Below, piece by piece: positions 1-12,585 of a DNA stretch of 64,000 nt (its first letter is position 1; the number at the start of each line of letters is the position of its first letter). The translations under genes were made by a program, and so were the position numbers. The notes under the pieces are model-generated. The model did no database searches. It was not told the origin of the DNA and saw only the letters and a program-made list of their open reading frames with translations. The stretch covers positions 1 through 64,000 of the forward strand of contig JAJTUP010000147.1 of NCBI GenBank assembly GCA_021399435.1, given 5' to 3'. The stretch is from Diaporthe sp. PMI_573 (taxonomy: Eukaryota; Ascomycota; Sordariomycetes; Diaporthales; Diaporthaceae).

Positions 1-1125
1 TCCCCCTACCTTAACCTTTCTACTAGCCTCTCCGATTTTATTACCTATTCGGAATTCTTTTCGGCCTTTTAAGCTGCCTTTAACGACCTAGATGCCTTTA
101 GTACTACTGAAAGAGACCTATAGGCTCTAAAACAGGAAACCTCTTGCTTGGCCTATTATTTAAAATTTGTCCCCCTTGTCTTTATTCTTAGCTAGACCTC
201 TAATATGGTAAAAATTACTTACTTCTATAGAGGTCTAAAAGAGAACCTTAAGGACCTTCTGGTTAGCCAAGACATGCCTCTAGATTTTTCTTTTTATGCA
301 AATAAGTGTATTTCTCTAGATAACGACCTCTTTACCCACCAGAAGGAAAAAAAAAGAATTTAGCCCCTGGTTTTGGCTCCCAACCTACCTACTATTTACC
401 CTACTACCCCTGTTTTACCCTCTAGCCCTATAGAACTCGACTCTATCTAGAGGAAGGCCTACTGTAGGGCTAATAATCTCTGTATCTACTATAGCCAGCC
501 TGGCCACTTTGTTTAGGGACTGCCCTTATCTGGGAGAAAGAAATTCTTAAATATTTCTTATGCTTTTACCTCGGTCCTCCTAGCTTCTCTGCCTCTAAAT
601 TTGACTCTTACCGCTACCTCTACTTTTTTGATAGCTCTTATTCTCTATAATATGGGAAAAGAGAGCGGGTAGATAGCCTATAGCCTATTTTACCCGCTTC
701 TATTAGCTGTCGGAATTATTTTTTAGCTCTTGAATTAGATCCGACCCAGCTACAGCCTATTCTACAGCCTGATTTACACCTAACCTTCTCGACCTCCTAT
801 AGGCTACCATTAGTAGAGGATTTAATTAATAGCGATACCAAAAAATCCTTCGAAAATTCCTCTATATACGACCTAGAGGACGACCTTAACTCTGATGGAT
901 TGACGGAGGAACCAGAAGGACCGTTTTCCGACCCCCTGGGGGCCCAGACGCCCCCTGTAAGGCCCCTGAAGCCTAAGCCCTATAGGCCTACACAGGCCAT
1001 TTTCGACCCCCTGTTCCCCGAATCCCCCCCTAGGCCTGAAGCCCCTGTAACTTTAGCCATTGCAGGGGGCCCCAGCAGCTCTAGCAACCCCGCAGGGGCC
1101 CCCTCTTAGAATTTAACCTACAGCA
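1..1125 (+). pseudogene. degraded gag region of the chromovirus
   Basis: With stops ignored, the stretch from about 200 to 360 reads like a retrotransposon capsid (a YRGLKENLKD-like block). Near 480-530 there is a zinc-knuckle trace (Cys, then QPGHFV, then a Cys-Pro that needs a one-base shift). From about 900 to 1109 a GC-rich, proline-rich segment stays open for about 70 codons, which is unusual in this element. It starts with GACGGAGG and is rich in PP, PR and PE. It fits the linker between the nucleocapsid and protease domains. No functional product is expected. Confidence 0.6.
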
Positions 1126-1269
1126 CGCCCGTTTTTCAGCCATTTTTAACCCCGTTTTCTACATTTAGCATACCTGATTTTTAGCCTATTTTAGCCCCTA
1201 CCTTAACCTAATTTATTTACTCTTTAAACCTTGGAAATAAGGCCCCCCTCGTCCTTCCTGCTACCTTTT

Positions 1270-4200
1270 CTAGAACTTCTAGATCTATTATAGTTGATTT
1301 AGGAGCTACCTCTTGTTTTATTAACTTTGACTTTGCCCTTTCTTAGAAATTCTCCCTTTAGAAGAAAACTTACCCTGAAGCCCTCTTAGTAGTGGATGGA
1401 AGGAAGTCTTTTGCTAGAGATATTCTTTATAAAGTTGATATTTGTCTTTAGATTAACCAGTACCTTGAAACTTTAATTTTTTAAATTATAAAGATCTTAG
1501 GCTATTTAGCTATTTTAGGGTATTTATGGCTCTCTTATTACAACCCTACTATAGACTAGAAAAATAGCTCTATTTCTTTTACCTTAGATATCTACCAGCT
1601 CTCCTGTTTACCCTCTCGCCTCTTGACTTTACCCTTAAAATCTTTGACTATTATTTTAACCTTAGAACTCTAGACTTTAGCTTTTTCTTTAAACAACCCT
1701 ATTGTGGCCTAGATTTTCAGTATAGCCCTTTTTTGATTTACTAAAAGAGATAGGTCCTAGATCTATAGAGTATCTATTTAAGAGATCTAGGACTATCTCT
1801 CTTTAAAAGAGAAATCTCTTAAGGAAGAAGAAGAATTCCTTTAATCTATAATACCCTCTTAATTTTACGACCTTCTACCCCTATTTTGAAAAAAGGATGC
1901 TAAAAGACTCCCTCCTTACCAGGGCCCCCTCGACTGCCCTATTAACTTTAAGGAGGGTAAATTAGCTTCCTTTAGCCCTCTTTACCCTATGTCAGACCTT
2001 GAATTATAGGCCCTTTAGGCCTATTTAGACAATAACCTTTAAAAAGGCTATATTAAGCCTTTCTCTTCTTTAGCAGCCTCCCTGGTTTTATTTATTAGAA
2101 AACCAGGAGGAGGCCTTTGATTTTACGTCAACTATAGGGCCCTAAACACTATTACTAAGCGTAATAAAACCCTTCTTTTCCTTATTGATGATTTCCTTTG
2201 ACGGCTCTTAAAAGCTAAAATCTTTTCTTGATTAGACCTCTGGTAGGGGTTTAATTAAATTTAAATTTAACAGGGCCACGAGCTTCTTATAGCCTTCTGA
2301 ACCTATTACAGCCTTTTTGAATATATAGTAATGCCCTTTAGGCTTATTAATACTCCAGCCGTTTTTTAGTCTTTTATTAACTACGTCCTTTGAGAATTTC
2401 TTAACATCTTTTATATTGTTTATATAGACGATATTTTTATTTTCTTAGATTTAAAGGAAGAATATACCTAGTACCTCTAGGCTATTCTTGAAAAATTAGT
2501 TAAAGTAGGCTTATTTGTTAAAGGAGAAAAATGCGATTTTTTTACTACCTTGACTTTTTTTCTTAGCTTTATTGTCTCTCTAGAGGGCCTATCTATGGAT
2601 TTGACTAAAGTGGCTACTATTTAAGACTAGGAGCCTCCTTTTTTAGTCAAAGAACTTTAGTCTTTTCTTAGATTTGCTAACTTTTACTAGAGATTTATTA
2701 AAGGCTATTTAATTATCTACCAGCCCCTATTTTTATTACTTTGAAAAAACCAGCCTTTTGTTTAGAATTCTATCCAATAGCTTGCTTTTGAGAGATTAAA
2801 ATCTCTATTTACTTTAGAATCTATTCTTTACTACTTTGACTCTACTCTAGACTTGATTTTAGAGATAGATGCCTCTAATGACGTCATTTTAGCCATTTTT
2901 TCTCAATAGGTACTCTATAATAGGAAACGCCTCCTATATCCTATTGTCTATAGGTCTAGAAAGCTTTCTGAAGCTAAAAAGAACTATGGGATAGGGGATA
3001 AAGAGATGTTAGCTATTGTAGATACCCTATTTGAATATTATCTATATACCAAGTCTCTTTCTAGCCCTCTTTTAGTTCTTACCAATCACTTAAATCTCTC
3101 TACCTTTGCTTTAAAAAAAGTCTTAAATAGACAATAGGCCCGATGGGCTAACAAACTTTCAGGGATAAATTTTATTATTACTTTTTACCCTAAGGAATTA
3201 AATACTCAAGTTAATATCCTTATTTAAAGGCCCTAAGACTAAAAGGAGGGTATATTAGCTATAGCCCTTAAAAAAACTATATTACTGCCTGAAAAGATAG
3301 TATATCTAAGGGCTATAGCTACTTTAACCTTCTTAGAATTTAAATCTATTTTCGACCTTTTAGCTATTTGTTTAGCCCTTTCTTTAGACCCCTTTTTTAA
3401 GGAAATTTGTCTACTTCTCAAAAAACCTCCAAATTTAGCCTCTTAATACCTTGCTATTAACCTAGCTACTTGTTTACTTTAAGACGGCTTCCTTCTTATT
3501 CAAAATCTAGTTTATATACTAGAGAGTAACTTAAGAAGATAGGTTATTTCTTCTTAATACTCTTACCCGGCTGCTGGCTACCCTAGCGTTGCCTCTACCT
3601 TTAAATTAATTACTTGAGATTTCTAGTAGCTTTCTATTTAAAAAACTATTTAGCAGTATATTTAAAATTACTCTATTTGTTTTAAAATTAAGCCTTCCCG
3701 ACTACCCCCCTTTAACTTTCTAAAATCTTTAGAAATTCCTTAAAAATGCTAGACTTCTATTTCTATAGATCTAATTACTAGCCTACCCCTTTTAAATTCT
3801 TTTAATATTATTATTGTTTTTATTAACCGACTCTTAAAAATAAGCCATTTTATGCCCTACAACACTACTCTAGATTCTAAAGGCTAGGCCCTACTATTTA
3901 GAGATAATATCTTTTGTCTTCACAGTCTTTCTTCTAAATTTATCTCTAATTAAGGTTTTATTTTTATTTCCAAATTTTCTAAAGCCCTATATAGGTTACT
4001 CGAAATTAAGTAGAATTTTTCTACTACAAACTACCTATAGTCTAATAGCTAAACAGAAGCTATTAATACCCTATTAAAACAATACCTTTAAGAGTATATA
4101 TTCTATTAATAAGACGATTAGGTAGACTGGCTCTCTATAGCTAAATTTGCTTATAATAATTCTGTTTCTTTAGCAACCAAGATTTCGCCTTTTTTTACTA

Positions 4201-4800
4201 ATTATAGCTTTTACCCTCGTTTTAACTCCCTACTTCCAGCCCTAGATTTAACCCTAGAAGAAGTAAAAAAATTTACTTCTTTATTTTCAGACCTCAAAAA
4301 TTTTATTTATTTAGAAATCCGCCTGGCTCAGAAAGCCTATTCTAAGTAGGTAAATAAAAGTCAATAATTTGCTCCGAATTTTGCTCTAGGCTCTCGAGTA
4401 TGGCTACTTTACTACCATATTTACACTATTAGGCCTTTTTAAAAGCTTGATTTTAAATACTTAGGGCCCTTTGAGATATCTTAGAAAATCTCTCCCTATA
4501 CCTATAAACTCAAGCTTCCCTCTAGTATAAAAATATACCCAGTTTTTCACGTTTCTCTACTTAAACCCCTAGCCAAAGATCCTCTCCCTAACCAAGTTAT
4601 TCCTCTACCCCCCCCTATTAAGGTTAAAGGAGAAGAGAAATTCTGGATAAAGGAAATTCTTAATTCTAGGATTAGAGGAAAGAAACACCAGTTCTTAGTC
4701 AGCTAGGTAGGCTATAATACACCTATCTGGAAACCTTTAGAAAATATCTCTAAGACCGAGGCCTATTCAAAGTACCTGGCCCGGTACCCTTACCAGCCCT
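1270..4800 (+). pseudogene. degraded pol: protease, RT, RNase H, integrase, chromodomain
   Basis: The protease active-site block reads IVDLGATS near 1288-1312, with Leu where Ser or Thr is usual. Reverse transcriptase runs about 1930-2560, with a GL*FYVNYRALN block near 2117 and YIDD at 2421-2432. RNase H gives EIDAS near 2862-2876. The integrase zinc-binding part near 3560-3620 reads with Tyr at expected His positions, as CpA-to-TpA change would give. The catalytic core keeps the first Asp near 3768 and the TEA block of the last acidic residue near 4048. The end of the frame at 4630-4795 matches a chromodomain (WIKEIL, then VGYNTPIWKPLENI). There are dozens of stops and a few shifts, so it is non-coding now. 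Confidence 0.85.
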
Positions 4801-5690
4801 AGATATTTATTTGTTTATTTATCCTTGTTTTTGTTTTAAATCAGCTCGTGAAACTCACTTTAGAAAGGAGGGCCTACTGTTATAAACAGCCTCCTTCAAA
4901 CCCCCAGACCCCTTCAGCCTCCTTTAGCCCCTTCAAAGCCCTTCCAGCCTCCCTCAGCCCCTATCCGCCTCCTTCAAAAAGAATAGGCTATCTATACAAG
5001 CCTCTAGATATAAGTAGAGAAACCAGCTAGCCTAGCTTGGCAGAATCTTCTTATCGGAGTTATTCCTTCCGCCCTTTCCCATTTCTCTTTCTAGCCCCTG
5101 TTTTTCTCGAGTCATTATTCTCTCCGTCAGAGGAATATACCTCTCCGAAGGTCCGAACCTTCTATGTATATATACCTAGCCTTTTCCTCTTAGATAGATA
5201 ATTAGTTCTCCAGTCAGATCAACTTTTTCCCTCCTACACCTAGCTTGCCTCCTCCTTCCTTAAATTTGTTCTCTGTAAGGTGTTAAAGAATATCTTGACT
5301 ACAGCCTTACTATATCCCTCTACCCTTAGCCCTCTACCCTTAATCTAGGTGTTTTTAACATCTATTACTACTAAATATAGTAACTACTCTTATTCTAAGA
5401 GACAACTAGTTATATAGAATACCGAGTAAGTATAATTTTATTAATTTTAATCCTAATAGTAATAATAAAAACCTATTAGACTGGCTATAAAGTTATAAAT
5501 AGATAATTATGGCTTTATTAGCCTTAATAGCCTTTACAGTATAAAGATATAGAATTCTACTACTAAAGTTTACTATATACTAGCGTGCAGGGATTGACTT
5601 ACTTACTAACTAACCGCCTTAGAACTTTTATATACATAGGCATAGTACTAATAACATAAATTATTATAGATAACCTCGACTATAGACACG
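4801..5690. other. 3' non-coding part of the element, probable LTR remnant
   Basis: No gene is seen. From about 4890 to 4985 there are loose tandem copies of a CCTCCTTCAGCCCCTTCAAA-like unit, which opens a short spurious reading frame. From about 5280 to 5690 the sequence is very AT-rich. An LTR is expected here, but without the 5' copy its ends cannot be set. Confidence 0.45.
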
Positions 5691-5728
5691 CCTCCAGCTC
5701 TTCGAGTATGCTGCTCGTCACTATCTAG

Positions 5729-6687
5729 GAACTTGGCAAAGCCGCGGGCCCTCTATTCATCGCGCCACTCTCTGAGCTCTAATTTCCTCAGGAGTCACCG
5801 CCATCGTTGGTGTGGTCGTCCTTCGCGAAACCAACCCTGCCGTGCTCCTGAAGTGGAAGACCAACAAACTGCGGAAGGAAACCGGCAAGCCTCATCTCCG
5901 CTCCAAGTTGGACATGGGGCTTCCCAAGAAAGAGATATTCATCCGCGCAATCGTGCGTCCCTCGAAGCTTCTCTTCCTTTCACCCATATGCGGTCTCGCC
6001 AGCTGTAAGCCACATGCATCATCTCGCTTTTTCCTTTCTTTTCCAGTCGCTAATCATCCAACGTACCCAGTATATAACGCTTTTGTCTATGCCATTATGT
6101 ATCTCTTCTTCACCACTTTCACTTTCGTGTTCGAGGGAGAATACGGCTTCAGCCAGGGCACGGTGGGACTGACCTACATCGGCATGGGAATTGGCATGTT
6201 CGCCGGTATGATTCTTTACGGCATAACCTCGGACAAGATCATCAAGTATCTCGCCGCGAAGAACAGCCTCGATCAGCCTAAGCCCGAGCACCGTCTGCCC
6301 CTCGTCATGCTCGCGGCCCCATTCATCCCCGCGGGACTCTTCATCTACGGCTGGACTGTGGAATACCATGTCCACTGGGCCGTGCCGCTCCTGGGAACAC
6401 TCCTAGTTGGCTTTGCTCTCACCATTATCATGGGATCCATCGCCAACTACATGATCGATACCTTCAACATATACGCTGGGGCCGCCATGGGCGCACTCGC
6501 CGTCTCACGTTCCGTGTTCGCCGGAACGTTCCCGCTGTTTGCCCTGCGCATGTACGGCTCCCTCGGCTGGGGTTGGGGGAACAGCTTGCTTGCCTTTATC
6601 GCGCTCGCTGGCTGCGCCATTCCGCCGTTGTTCTACATTTATGGCGAAGGGTTGAGGACAAACCCCAAGCACCAGGTTAAGCTCTAA
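5729..6687 (+). pseudogene. truncated MFS transporter (DHA1-like), N-terminal half missing
   Basis: The readable part covers the central loop and C-terminal six membrane helices of a fungal multidrug-type MFS transporter. The central motif VVVLRETNPAVLLKWK is near 5812, followed by KLRKETG, and the product ends at 6687. A 42 bp in-frame intron (6005-6046, GTAAGC to CCAG) probably interrupts it. Just upstream, 5732-5779 reads LGKAAGPLFIAPLSEL, the conserved helix 2 / motif A region, then a TAA. Only about 10 bp later the helix 6 region starts. About 110 residues (helices 3-5) are therefore missing, as is everything before helix 2, and no start ATG is available. The break abuts the dead retrotransposon. 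An AG that could act as an acceptor at 5790-5791 does not rescue the missing part. The C2H2 regulator converges on it from the right. Confidence 0.75.
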
Positions 6688-6917
6688 GGCCCGTGAGGTC
6701 GCATCGTAGCCAGTCAATGAAAAGCCAGGGACGATCACGAATTTATCATGATTCATGACCAAGGAAGGGAATAGGATCAATAGAGGGAATCTGGACGCGT
6801 GGTACAAAAGTAGGGGCGCTCAGAAAAGATTGCTGTTTTGTAGTGCGGCTACAGTAGGATATTCACCATTAGGTGTCAGCCAGAATTGATCGTTGATTAC
6901 GTTGCTGGTCGGGTGCA

Positions 6918-9604
6918 TTATTCTGCCAGAGTCTCAGCCAATATCGCCAACCCGCTTCCAATAAGTTGAACGGTATCAAAGACATGGGACCCCTTATATA
7001 TCTGCGCCCACAACAAAATGGTAGATCTCGCCAGGCCTCTGATTTGAACAACTTGGCTCTGACTGACTTCGTCCAACGAGTCCCCGAGCTCGGTTTCCCG
7101 TATCAAGCCCACGACAGCATCCACCAACCTGCGCTCATCAGCTCGCAATGCCTCTACACCCGACGCCTCGACACACTCCGATATTACGAGGAGCCACTGC
7201 GCCAGAAGAAACGCGCATTCCAAGTTGCACAATGCATGCTCGACGCCCCAGTCCATCGTCTGGGTCCGCGCTACAAATGCAATCCCGACCCTGACGGGGA
7301 TGCTCAACGCGTGAATACACTGTAGCACGGCCCGATCTAGACGAGGTGACCTGTCCTCGGCCTTGATGGCACGTCCCGAGTGAAATGCCTCGGCTATCGT
7401 CCGGGGGTCTCGTACGAAGAGTAGCTGCCGGCTGGGGCCAAAGTTGGCGCTGAGTCGGATGTAGGCCAAGCGTAGGATGGCGGTCGAGTTGAATCCTAGG
7501 GGCCCCTTGGGAGACGATGGGTCCGTTGTGGACTCGTATGTTGACTCCCAGGACTCTTGCCAGGCACGGAGTGCTTGTTGCATTTTGTCCACGAGGTCGT
7601 CGCACAAAATACCCCTTGCGTCTGCAAGACATCCGGCCGCATTACGGGCAAGGAAGACCTGTTGGAGTAGACTGTGAATGAGAACATAATTTCCGAACGA
7701 GGAGAGAGCAGCTTCAATGTGGATCGTGTTTCCCGACAGCAACTCGTTGAGCCTCTCATGGAACGGCTTTGGCGTCATGTACGTGTCTCGTAAGGTAGAC
7801 CACTCGGCAGCGCTTTGTGCCTGCCAGCTTGACGTACACCCAGGCAAGTTTATCGCGACCTCTTGGTTTAAGAGCAGCGGCGGCACGTTTAAGGCGACCG
7901 ATTGCAGGTTGAGGAGGACGTAAGCGGCAAAAAGCGTCCTGCGTCGCTCTTCGTGCTTTATACCATCGCTCCATGACTGGTTCGGAGGTGGGGCCTCTTC
8001 AGGCACAGATATTTTGAACTCCCTGGCGAGCATCGCGACTCGGCTGGACATGGAGAGGGCATCGTGTGTCAACTCGTGATCGCCCCAAGACGCCAAGGCC
8101 ATGAGTACTATCATAGCTTGCAACAGCTGCAGTGTACTGCCTTCTCCCTCCATTCTGGGTCTATTCAGAGCCGAACTAGCGGACGTGGGAGGCTCTTTGG
8201 GAACACTCAAGATACTAGGTCCTCCGTGTGAATCATCGGTCAGCCGATCCAGGGCAACACGGCTCCGTTCTCTTATGCGCCAAGATATCAGGACCTGCGC
8301 GTTGGCGTAGAGTTGGTAACCCATGGCAGGCTGGAAGCGATGCAGAGCGCCTACGGCGCACATCGAGAGGAGCAGCTCGGGGCTGATGGCCGCGGCTGAG
8401 AAGGTGACTGCGTGTAGGAACGGCATGTGGATTGCAAATCCACGGAAATAACCTTCGAGGAAGCGAGAAAGCGCGTGTCTGGATGGTACGGTGCAAGTAC
8501 TTGGCAATACATTGTGAATATCGGCGAAATTGTTGAGTACCTGGGAATATTGTTCAGGCGAGATCTTCCAGGGCCTGATCGAATGGACCTGTCTCATTGT
8601 TTGAGCTTGCTGTGAATGGCTTCTAGGGCCATGTGCCGGGCCCACATGCAGGGGCATTACTTCGGGTCTCTCGGGCTCCATTGAAGGAAGTCTAGACGCA
8701 AAGCCTGACTCGAATTCAGTGTCTAGTCGGTCGGGCTGGTCCTGAGAGTTTGGAGGATGCGACCTATAAGGATTCTCTGGGGAGGCTTGCGAGACAATCT
8801 GGCCATTTTCAGGCTGGCTACTGTCCAGGGACTCCATGGGTAGGAAAGGGCTTAAAAATTGAGGGTCGTTCCATAAAGAGTCAAAGTCAAAGCCGTCCAT
8901 CCCAGCTAGCAATTCCTGCGTGAATTGGTCCTGGAACGGTTCTGGAAAGGCGGCCCCAGGATCATGTAAAGCCGAATCGGTTACTTCATCAAAGGCATTG
9001 GCCTGGACCACATCTGGTTCCGCTATGCCGGGAGAGACATGCTTTGAAAGAGGCTCTGTTTGTTGCGATTCTAATCGGGCAGCTTGCGGTTCTTCCCGGA
9101 AATGATCCTCTGAAGGTGGAAGTGTGCTTGCTGATACTTCAATTGCGGATTGTTCCGGTATATCACGTGGACCACGGTCTTGGGCATCTGCATAGTGCTC
9201 GTTTTCATCGGCGTGAAAGATGCGCTGGTGTCTAGATAGAAGATCCCTATTTGAAGTATCAGCCCACATTCATCAATTTATCTGCTCGGTTGACTGTATG
9301 CATATCCCCTTATTTTCTCATCACTTGATATACCTTCGGGAGAATCGCCGACCACAGTCGCATAGAAATGGTTGCTCCCGAGTGTCTGCATAAAGATCTG
9401 GTGAGCGTTGCGTGAACAGCAAGGACTATCAAGTATACTCTTAAGCGCGATTTGCGGTGGAAGAGCAAGCATTGATGCGGAAATTAGAGATGGAATCATA
9501 CGGGTGCGCTCATGGCGCTCGAGATGCTCAGATCTCCTGAACTGTTTCTGACAAAATCTGCAAGGCGGAACGTTGCGCCTGGGCCGCCCCCGACGAGTAG
9601 ACAT
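6918..9604 (-). CDS. C2H2 zinc-finger transcription factor with fungal-specific regulatory domain
   Basis: A nuclear regulator encoded by three exons: 9502-9604, 9334-9385 and 6918-9246 (827 aa, frame consistent). Exon 1 begins MSTRRGRPRRN, a basic patch common before such fingers, and encodes finger 1 (CRFCQKQFRRSEHLERH). Finger 2 is split by an intron: exon 2 gives FLCDCGRRFSR and exon 3 continues RDLLSRHQRIFH. Each intron has GT-AG ends and rejoins the finger exactly, which supports the model. I start at 9604 because the frame upstream has no recognisable content. The long middle is acidic and Gln/Pro-rich. The second half is the alpha-helical fungal transcription-factor domain (LLLSMCAVGALHRF, later HEERRRTLFAAYVLLN). 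Proteins of this build often control neighbouring metabolic or transport genes, but no target is shown here. The nearest neighbour, an MFS gene, is broken. Confidence 0.9.
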
Positions 9605-11468
9605 GGGAGAAGTTGAATGTCTCAATGTGATGATTCGTATGGTCCTATTGCATGAAAAGAGAGCCGAGTATGAGGTTGCGCAGATGCCCTCATAGCTTGA
9701 GTCGCCACTGAGTTGTGACATCCAGCTCGTCAGCTGTAACCAAGGCTACACTTGACCCTGATTACCAAGCATTCTTGGTGCGCCGTGTGTTATTCCGTCC
9801 CGGAACTCTGTACTATTCACTTTGACAACAAATCCTGACAACACGAAGACACAAATTCATCTATACACTAAGTTTTGCAATGTTTCCGGCATATGAAAAG
9901 TCGTCTCTGCCGAGTTCGCGTCTCACTGGGTTTAGCATAGGTGGCAAAGTCGGGCGGGATCCTTTCTTTTCATGAGATTACGCACGTACCTCCAATCTCG
10001 AATGGTACTACACGTCTTTAAGACAAAACACCCATGACGGCGTAACTGATCGCGTAAATGAAGACATATTCGATAGACATGCATGCAGTCTGACATGTTT
10101 GTAGAAGTCGTCATCAACCCCAACTAGCTCCCTGTCATGGTGGCCAATTCCTAGTATAACTTCGACCAGCCAAACACGGGATAATAATGTAACTACCACG
10201 GGGTGCACAGCTATGTATATATTCTCTCCGCAGCGAGGGAACGGCTCTCACTTTGCATGTACAGGTGTGCGAAAATGACAACGTTGACTTCCATACCTGC
10301 GAGTCCAAGCTGGGCAGGGGGTCCGATTTACTTTTTGCTCCAACAATTTTGACCCCAGCCGAATCGTGATCATGCCTGTCGAGCTGGGTCGTCTGGCATA
10401 CGAGAAGGGTAGAAAATACTTGACCAAGAATGCCATGATGAGCTTTCCGCAAATATGTTGCATTTGACATAGCGTGTGTTTTGTCTACGTAGACGGAAGA
10501 TCATTCTGGGGCCAAACTGCTTATCCATGTTGATGGAGACTGAGTGAGCCGCGCCTCGGTGATGAAACTATTATATCGACGGTACACCCACGACATCTTG
10601 GTCAATCGGGGAGCTACGTAAAATGACTGAAAGTTAAAGGCCTTTCCATCCCCCACAGTGGACGGACATACATCCGGCATTTTGAATACATTATGCCCTT
10701 GATTTCATAAGACCGCACCTTGCGTCTTGATCTGGAAGGTCCGATATTCATGATACTGGCATTCCTGCGACTATTGCAACGCAGCCAAACATGACAAGAC
10801 AGCACCCCTTTCAAACAATCCCATGTACCTAAAAGCAAGAGGTTGTGATCTTTATAAGCTTTGCTCGGGTGCCCAGGTGCCCGCCACGCGGCCACGGCAT
10901 CTACGTAGTGGACTAACTTACCTTGTCAGCGTTCACTGCCCAATCCTCTGTGGGATTAAATTTCTATGGCATAACGGAGTAGAAGGTAAGCAGGGCACAG
11001 GGGCTCCGTAATGACGTTTTCGCATTGATGGCTGTGTTCTGTAATCGTGTGTGTGGACTGTGCGTGTCTACGCAGCTTTATGACCCCAATCTTGGGGTAG
11101 AAATTGCACACGATCTCCAGCAACTTCAGGCCTACCAATGACGTCCGATAAATCGGCCTCCGAGGGTGGCATTTCTTTGATCCTCGAGTCATAATGTAGA
11201 ATCATACGTATTTCTTACCCCAAAATATTGGGTTGGTATTCCGATCGTTTGTAATGAAGTCTGGATTTCTCAGCAACAAAAGAAGCTCAGTAGACGGGTG
11301 AAAACCGGACTTATTTACAGACAGGGCGAAATGTGTTCATATATATTGAGGCTGCTCTTCTTGCGAGACTCACATCTATTTTCATAACAGACTCAACTTC
11401 AACGTGCACCGTCGTTCTCAGGTCCTTGATAAACTTACCCTTCACAGCACTCTTACTCTTCACCCATC
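9605..11468. other. intergenic, divergent upstream regions, no gene seen
   Basis: About 1.9 kb between the starts of the C2H2 regulator and the MDR oxidoreductase, so it holds both promoters. Short open frames occur on both strands but have no recognisable product or fungal-like exon structure. I see no RNA gene or clear repeat. Confidence 0.6.
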
Positions 11469-12585
11469 ATGGCAACCCAACGAGTCTTCAGACTGCCGCA
11501 GCGAACCTCCATCCAAGACCTCGCGGTTGGCACCGAGCCAGTCCCAGGGCCCTCACCCAACGAGGTCCTGATCCGTATCCGCAGCGTCGCCCTCAACTTC
11601 CGGGACTTTGCCGTCGCCACCGGAAAATACCCATTCCCCGTCAAGGACAACGTGGTCCCGTGCTCCGACCTCGCGGGCGATGTCGTAAAAGTCGGCAACC
11701 ACGTCGACGACTTCGCCGAGGGCGACAGGGTCATCGCGGCCTTCGACCTGAGCACCCTCTACGGGCCCATGAAGGACTGGGACCACAGCCTAGGCGGGAT
11801 GTTCGACGGCGCCCTGCGGGAGTTCATCGTGCTCCCCAGCTCGGCCCTGGTCAGGATACCGGCTGAGGCGAAGCTCGGCTACTCGCAGCTGTCCGCGCTC
11901 GTGTGTACCGGGTCCACGGCGTGGAATTCTCTATATGGGAACGTCGCCCTGAAGCCAGGGCAGACTGTGCTCTTCCTCGGTAGGTTTCTCCCAGTCTCTC
12001 TCGAACAAACCGACGAAGCCACCCTGTGCTCAACCTGAAATCTAACACATCCCAGGAACCGGCGGCGTCTCAATAACCGGCCTAATCCTCGCCAAAGCAG
12101 CCGGCGCAACCACAATAATAACCTCATCCTCCGACTCCAAACTACAACACGTACAAGAGACCTACGGCGCCGACTTCACCATAAACTACAAGACCACCCC
12201 CAACTGGGCCGAGCAAGTCCAGAAGATAACAAACGGACACGGCGCGGACCTCATCTTCGAGAACGGCGGGGCCGGGACCATCGCGCAGAGTATCGCCGCG
12301 GTGGCTTATGGGGGTTCCATCGCCGTCATCGGATTCCTAGCGTCTTGTCCTCAGGATGAGATGCCTGACGTCGCGGCGCTCGCGCTGTCCAAGGGCGCCG
12401 TGGTGCGGGGGATCATGGTCGGGTCGAAGGCGCACCTGGAGGAGGTTGCGCGGTTCGTCGTGGCTCGTGGGCTGACTGTCCCTGTGGAGAAGGAATTTGG
12501 TTCGGGGAGGGAGGATGTCATTGCTGCATTTGAGTATCTCACCAATGGTACCCATGTTGGTAAGGTCTGCATCCGCATGTCTTAG
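11469..12585 (+). CDS. zinc-free MDR oxidoreductase (alcohol dehydrogenase-like)
   Basis: Likely a cytosolic NAD(P)H-dependent dehydrogenase or reductase of the medium-chain superfamily. Two exons, 11469-11979 and 12056-12585, give 346 aa; the 76 bp intron runs from GTAGGT to CCCAG. The GroES-like half has LNFRDFAVATGKYPFP, where zinc alcohol dehydrogenases would have the catalytic Cys and His. The structural-zinc cysteine cluster is also absent, so a zinc-independent, MDR7/quinone-reductase-like member is likely. The nucleotide-binding motif GTGGVS is rebuilt exactly across the splice junction. The C-terminal part (NGGAGTIAQSIAAVAYGG) is typical. Length is normal for the family. The substrate cannot be told. 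Confidence 0.9.

Larger units (their letters stand above)
1..5690 (+). mobile_element. RIP-degraded Ty3/Gypsy chromovirus relic (5' end outside window)
   Basis: The region is AT-rich, has no long ORF, and is full of TAG, with some TGA and TAA, at expected Gln, Trp and Arg codons. This is what C-to-T change at CpA and CpG on either strand would give. Reading through the stops recovers the Ty3/Gypsy order: gag with a zinc-knuckle trace near 480-530, protease near 1285, reverse transcriptase with YIDD at 2421-2432, RNase H, integrase, and a C-terminal chromodomain near 4630-4795. The chromodomain places it with the chromoviruses known from ascomycetes (the MAGGY/Skippy type). The 5' LTR is outside the window. 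The 3' LTR should lie between about 4850 and 5690, but I could not fix its ends. Composition changes sharply near 5690-5720, where a truncated MFS gene begins. The element is surely inactive. That RIP was the cause is an inference from the mutation pattern. Confidence 0.9.

Noticed and set aside
4848..5030. 60-codon + frame in the retroelement
   Set aside because: Produced by CCTCCTTCA-type tandem units; not a gene.
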